A stretch of 17,388 nucleotides of DNA from JBFLVN01 sp040758475 (GTDB lineage: Bacteria; JAGRBM01): the NCBI GenBank assembly GCA_040758475.1, contig JBFLVN010000047.1, positions 1 through 17,388 of the forward strand, written 5' to 3'. The position numbers were made by a program, and so were the translations under genes. Within the stretch, counting starts at the first letter, position 1; each line of letters begins with the position of its first letter. Under the pieces are notes generated by a model. It had not been told where the DNA came from and made no database searches. It was given only the letters and a program-made list of their open reading frames with translations. Of the stretch, positions 15,090-17,388 are shown one piece after another.

Positions 15090-15836
15090 ATGGAACCAAA
15101 GAGTTATTCCAGTTTCCAGAACGAGATCGACGAAGTGATCGCCCGGAACAAATTGAGGTTAACCACCAGCGGAAAAGGCGTGACCTGGGATGGAGAGGGT
15201 TGGGATGGAACCGATGAAGATTGGGAATTCTTGAACGATTACGGGCCGGAGATCGCAGATCGGCTACGGGAATTGCAGGTATTGGTGGAGATTCCTCAAG
15301 GCACTGGTTCAATTGATCCTCTGGAAGCTCGTAATAATTCAGAAGTGGTTGTACGGGAGCCGCCTCGGCCGCTGCCATGGGTTAAGGATAAATATCAGAT
15401 TCCAGACCTGGATTCGTTGCCACCCGAACATGGCGGAAAAGCTTTTCCCGTCAGGAAGGAACTTCCCTTTGGTGACGCGTACATGCATCGCAGATTCGGA
15501 AAAGGTGAAAAATTGCACGTAGATGTAAGTTCTCTCAATTTACCGAAGTTCACTCAAAAGGATTTTCCCAAAGGGCCAGGGGACGAGAAACGAGTGAAAG
15601 TACGGGGGAAGGGAGGTTACGTATACGGTACGGTAACGGCTCGGCTAAACGAGAATGGCACCATTTCCATAAAGCCTGATAAATACAATTTTGACATTAA
15701 AAGATGGCAATTCTTCCCGCTAGAAGAACAAACAGTTACCCGCAATATTGCCACGATTGGTGCAGCATTGCTCCACGGGGGCGGTACGCCATTCGATATT
15801 GAATTCGTCGGCGAAATTCCTCTGTCGGATGAATGA
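15090..15836 (+). CDS. 248-residue protein, toxin-like C-terminus, function unknown
   Basis: ATG at 15090 with TGAGGAA (15077-15083) overlapping the holin stop; 10 bases separate the genes. No signal peptide or membrane span. The N-terminal half is acidic, Trp-rich and not recognised (WDGEGWDGTDEDWEFLNDYG). The C-terminal part, about residues 168-245, reads GGYVYGTVTARLNENGTISI, then KYNFDIKRW, RNIATIGAALLHGGGTPFDI and EFVGEIPL. This arrangement, a beta-hairpin, YxFDIK, RNIxTxGAxxxHGxGTPFxIxF, resembles C-terminal modules I associate with polymorphic/Rhs-type toxins, but I cannot name a family and no catalytic residue can be assigned. Base composition shifts to more AT-rich here. It may be phage cargo, an effector released by the lysis genes, or an ordinary late phage protein. 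Confidence 0.6.
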   Translation: MEPKSYSSFQNEIDEVIARNKLRLTTSGKGVTWDGEGWDGTDEDWEFLNDYGPEIADRLRELQVLVEIPQGTGSIDPLEARNNSEVVVREPPRPLPWVKDKYQIPDLDSLPPEHGGKAFPVRKELPFGDAYMHRRFGKGEKLHVDVSSLNLPKFTQKDFPKGPGDEKRVKVRGKGGYVYGTVTARLNENGTISIKPDKYNFDIKRWQFFPLEEQTVTRNIATIGAALLHGGGTPFDIEFVGEIPLSDE

Positions 15837-15929
15837 CTTGCAAAGGCAGCGCCAAGTTAAATCAAATTTAATGAATAGCTATCTAGAAGTAAGTTATACT
15901 ACCGGAGCTTAGAGGAGGGTTTTACTTCC
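15836..15929. promoter_or_regulatory. AT-rich gap with nested palindromes and a possible promoter
   Basis: ACTTG (15836-15840) pairs with CAAGT (15853-15857), and TTAAAT (15857-15862) pairs with ATTTAA (15866-15871) around CAA. A -10-like TATACT lies at 15895-15900 without a good -35. GAGGAGGG (15912-15919) is the ribosome site for the gene at 15930. Together this suggests a separate transcript for the zinc-ribbon genes, possibly with an operator. Confidence 0.35.
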
Positions 15930-16415
15930 ATGTCTCTTGAGTGCCCCTCTTGCAAACTGGTAAATCCTGTCTCCGCACGCATTTGCGATTGTGGTCACCT
16001 CTTCAAGGGAGGCGGTTTAACCTCAAAAGAGGAGAGCTGGCTTCGGCGAATACGAGAGGAGGCGGAGGCGAGGCGTGGCCTTCGGTGGTGGGCATTCTCC
16101 TGGCGGCTTGCTTTAATTCTCGCCTCCCCCTTTGTCGTTGCGGGTTTTCTTCTCCTTTACGAAGCAATTTTCCCTTTTCCTCCGAGTGTTCTCACTCCCG
16201 GGGAGGCCCTGGAGCTTGCCCGTGGGCAGCTACTGCGTGATGCCGAAGCATTTGGGACTTATATCGGCGATCTGGCTCCTCCCCGATTGGAGCGCAACGG
16301 TGATGGAACATATACCATTAAATGGAAGCATTCGCGGCCAGGATCTCAGCCGGAGTATTCCGTGTTCGTCGAGCGGGATGGCTGGACTGAATCGTCGAGT
16401 GAGGACGGTTTTTAG
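15930..16415 (+). CDS. Zinc-ribbon membrane protein, paralogue 1
   Basis: 161 residues. A zinc ribbon lies at the extreme N-terminus: Cys5, Cys8, Cys19 and Cys21 in CPSCKLVNPVSARICDCGHL, the CPxC-x10-CDCG type seen in many bacterial membrane proteins. A charged helix (about 28-48) leads to one long or two short membrane spans (about 52-80, RLALILASPFVVAGFLLLYE). The C-terminal domain (about 88-161) begins LTPGEALELARGQLLRDAEA, then YTIKWKHSRPG and YSVFVERDGWTES. The same C-terminal pattern (helix with Ala/Leu, then Y-x-I/V-x-W strand, then a V-x-V/Y-x-x-DG strand) recurs in the next two genes. Strong GAGGAGGG ribosome site. Function unknown; not closely similar to any family I can name. Confidence 0.75.
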   Translation: MSLECPSCKLVNPVSARICDCGHLFKGGGLTSKEESWLRRIREEAEARRGLRWWAFSWRLALILASPFVVAGFLLLYEAIFPFPPSVLTPGEALELARGQLLRDAEAFGTYIGDLAPPRLERNGDGTYTIKWKHSRPGSQPEYSVFVERDGWTESSSEDGF

Positions 16416-16416
16416 T

Positions 16417-16905
16417 TTGAATGCAGTATCCACTCCATGTCCTTCCTGTGGGTTATTCAATCCCCCTTCGGCCCGCGTGTGCGACTGTGGTTATGTTCTA
16501 AGTGAAGGACCTTTGACGGATGAAGATCTGGGATTGATCGCGTGTAACCGTAAGGAAGCCGTTAGCCGCCGAAAAAAACGGTGGAAGACGTTTTTCCGCA
16601 GAGCCGTCTACGTTCTGGTGCCCATCGCCCTGATCGTGGCATTGAAATCCCTCCCTAAATCACCACTGGCCGCCCAGGAAGCAGAAGAGATCGCTGCCAG
16701 TGAACTGGAGCGTTTAGCGGAGAAGAACTCCTGGAACATTTCCCGTCTGGGCTCTCCGCGAATCGAAGGCAGGCAAGACAATTACAGGGTCATTTGGAAT
16801 TACGTGGAACCCGATGGCGAAGTAGAACTCACGATCTATGTTGGCCACGATCGGTGGCCCGAATTTCGCCACGAGGGGTACATTGGATTGTTGAAGAGGA
16901 AATAA
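16417..16905 (+). CDS. Zinc-ribbon membrane protein, paralogue 2
   Basis: 162 residues if started at TTG 16417, two bases after the previous stop, with GAGGA at 16401-16405. In-frame ATG 16378 and GTG 16399 are alternatives that would overlap the upstream gene. Zinc ribbon Cys8, Cys11, Cys22 and Cys24 in CPSCGLFNPPSARVCDCGYV repeats the motif of the gene before almost residue for residue. A Lys/Arg-rich linker (RRKKRWKTFFRRA) precedes one membrane span (VYVLVPIALIVALKSL). The C-terminal domain has EIAASELERLAEKNSWNISR, then NYRVIWNYVEPDGE and LTIYVGHDRWPE, homologous by eye to the C-terminal domain of paralogue 1. Clear tandem duplication with divergence. Start choice uncertain; function unknown. 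Confidence 0.7.
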   Translation: MNAVSTPCPSCGLFNPPSARVCDCGYVLSEGPLTDEDLGLIACNRKEAVSRRKKRWKTFFRRAVYVLVPIALIVALKSLPKSPLAAQEAEEIAASELERLAEKNSWNISRLGSPRIEGRQDNYRVIWNYVEPDGEVELTIYVGHDRWPEFRHEGYIGLLKRK

Positions 16906-16912
16906 TTTGTCG

Positions 16913-17388
16913 ATGAAACGCCAAACCATCGCGGAGCGTGTCTTGTTCCTTCTTTCCATATTCTTCATTGTTTCTTGCGGCTTTTTCACGGAACGATCTG
17001 CTTCTCCGCTTCCCTCCTTCGTTCCGCCGAATATCAGCGAAATAGCCAAGGCCCATTTACAGGAAATGGGAAAAGAGAGGGGTTGGAACGTCTCCCTTTT
17101 TAGCGAACCCAAAATCACGGTATTGGAAGACCCGCCGCTCTATATCGTCGCGTGGACGTACGAAAATCAGTGCGGTTTCGCAGAAGTAATGATGCGATTC
17201 GATCCAGATGGAAATAATAATATCATGTTCCACGGCGATCTCGTTCTCTTATTGCCCGCGGATGAAAAGCAGAAACAATCCGGGAACCCCGAAGCCGGAG
17301 GTTCAGCCAGGTGGTCCTATGATGGGCCCAACCCCGTCACCTTGAGGGGCAAACTGCTTTTGACGGAGAAACCCGGGCGGCCGTATTA
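16913..17388 (+). CDS. Lipoprotein, third member of the paralogue group (3' end beyond window)
   Basis: ATG at 16913, eight bases after the previous stop; 158 codons are open to the right edge without a stop. The N-terminus MKRQTIAERVLFLLSIFFIV then SCG is a lipoprotein signal with lipobox IVSC (Cys22). It lacks the zinc ribbon. Residues about 40-115 resemble the C-terminal domain of the two preceding genes: NISEIAKAHLQEMGKERGWN, then SEPKIT, YIVAWTYENQ and MMRFDPDGN. The part after residue 120 is Gly/Pro-rich and not recognised. The protein should face the periplasm or be anchored in the outer membrane, whereas the other two have a cytoplasmic zinc ribbon and a membrane span, so the group may work on both sides of the envelope. 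Role unknown. Confidence 0.65.
   Translation, partial: MKRQTIAERVLFLLSIFFIVSCGFFTERSASPLPSFVPPNISEIAKAHLQEMGKERGWNVSLFSEPKITVLEDPPLYIVAWTYENQCGFAEVMMRFDPDGNNNIMFHGDLVLLLPADEKQKQSGNPEAGGSARWSYDGPNPVTLRGKLLLTEKPGRPY

Noticed and set aside
16132..16416. Start of the second zinc-ribbon gene at ATG 16132
   Set aside because: The segment before 16417 is an out-of-frame reading of paralogue 1. Homology between the two paralogues begins at the ribbon, just after TTG 16417.
1..17388. CRISPR array, rRNA or riboswitch
   Set aside because: No regularly spaced repeat series, no rRNA-like conserved stretches and no recognisable riboswitch core were seen on either strand.

Overview
The window comes from a GC-rich, SD-using diderm (Gram-negative) bacterium. 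That follows from a lipoprotein-type bacterial alpha-2-macroglobulin paired with penicillin-binding protein 1C, both periplasmic proteins. I see nothing that fixes the phylum. The window has a chromosomal housekeeping/defence pair on the left and an accessory region of integrases and phage-type genes on the right.

Left part (1-8420). A minus-strand transposase-like gene is cut by the left edge. It is followed by a two-gene plus-strand operon: a 1903-residue thioester alpha-2-macroglobulin and, overlapping its 3' end, pbpC (PBP1C). The pair is known from many proteobacteria: the macroglobulin traps incoming proteases while PBP1C is thought to repair peptidoglycan.

Middle (8421-12521). Three translationally coupled genes follow (MerR-like HTH protein, excisionase-like HTH protein, tyrosine recombinase), headed by a 9-bp perfect inverted repeat. 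The recombinase frame runs through a 51-nt 3' fragment of a tRNA gene with a CAU anticodon, which I read as an attachment site. About 260 bp beyond it lies a second, unrelated tyrosine recombinase on the minus strand. Both recombinase genes point at the tRNA fragment. This fits two elements stacked at one tRNA locus, with the intact tRNA gene predicted to the right of the window. The flanks of the second integrase hold short repeats that could be recombinase-binding sites.

Right part (12522-17388). A compact plus-strand phage-type cassette starts from its own promoter: a small beta-rich structural protein, a probable fibre/surface protein, two small membrane proteins, an M15-family endolysin and a GTA-type three-TM holin. 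No capsid, portal or terminase gene lies between the integrase and this cassette. Directly downstream, in visibly more AT-rich DNA, is a 248-residue protein with a toxin-like C-terminus. Three tandem, diverged paralogues follow: two are zinc-ribbon membrane proteins, and the third is a lipoprotein cut by the right edge. A lysis cassette next to a possible effector and a duplicated set of membrane/lipoprotein genes is the part most worth a second look. It could be ordinary prophage cargo, or a holin/endopeptidase release module of the type 10 secretion kind.
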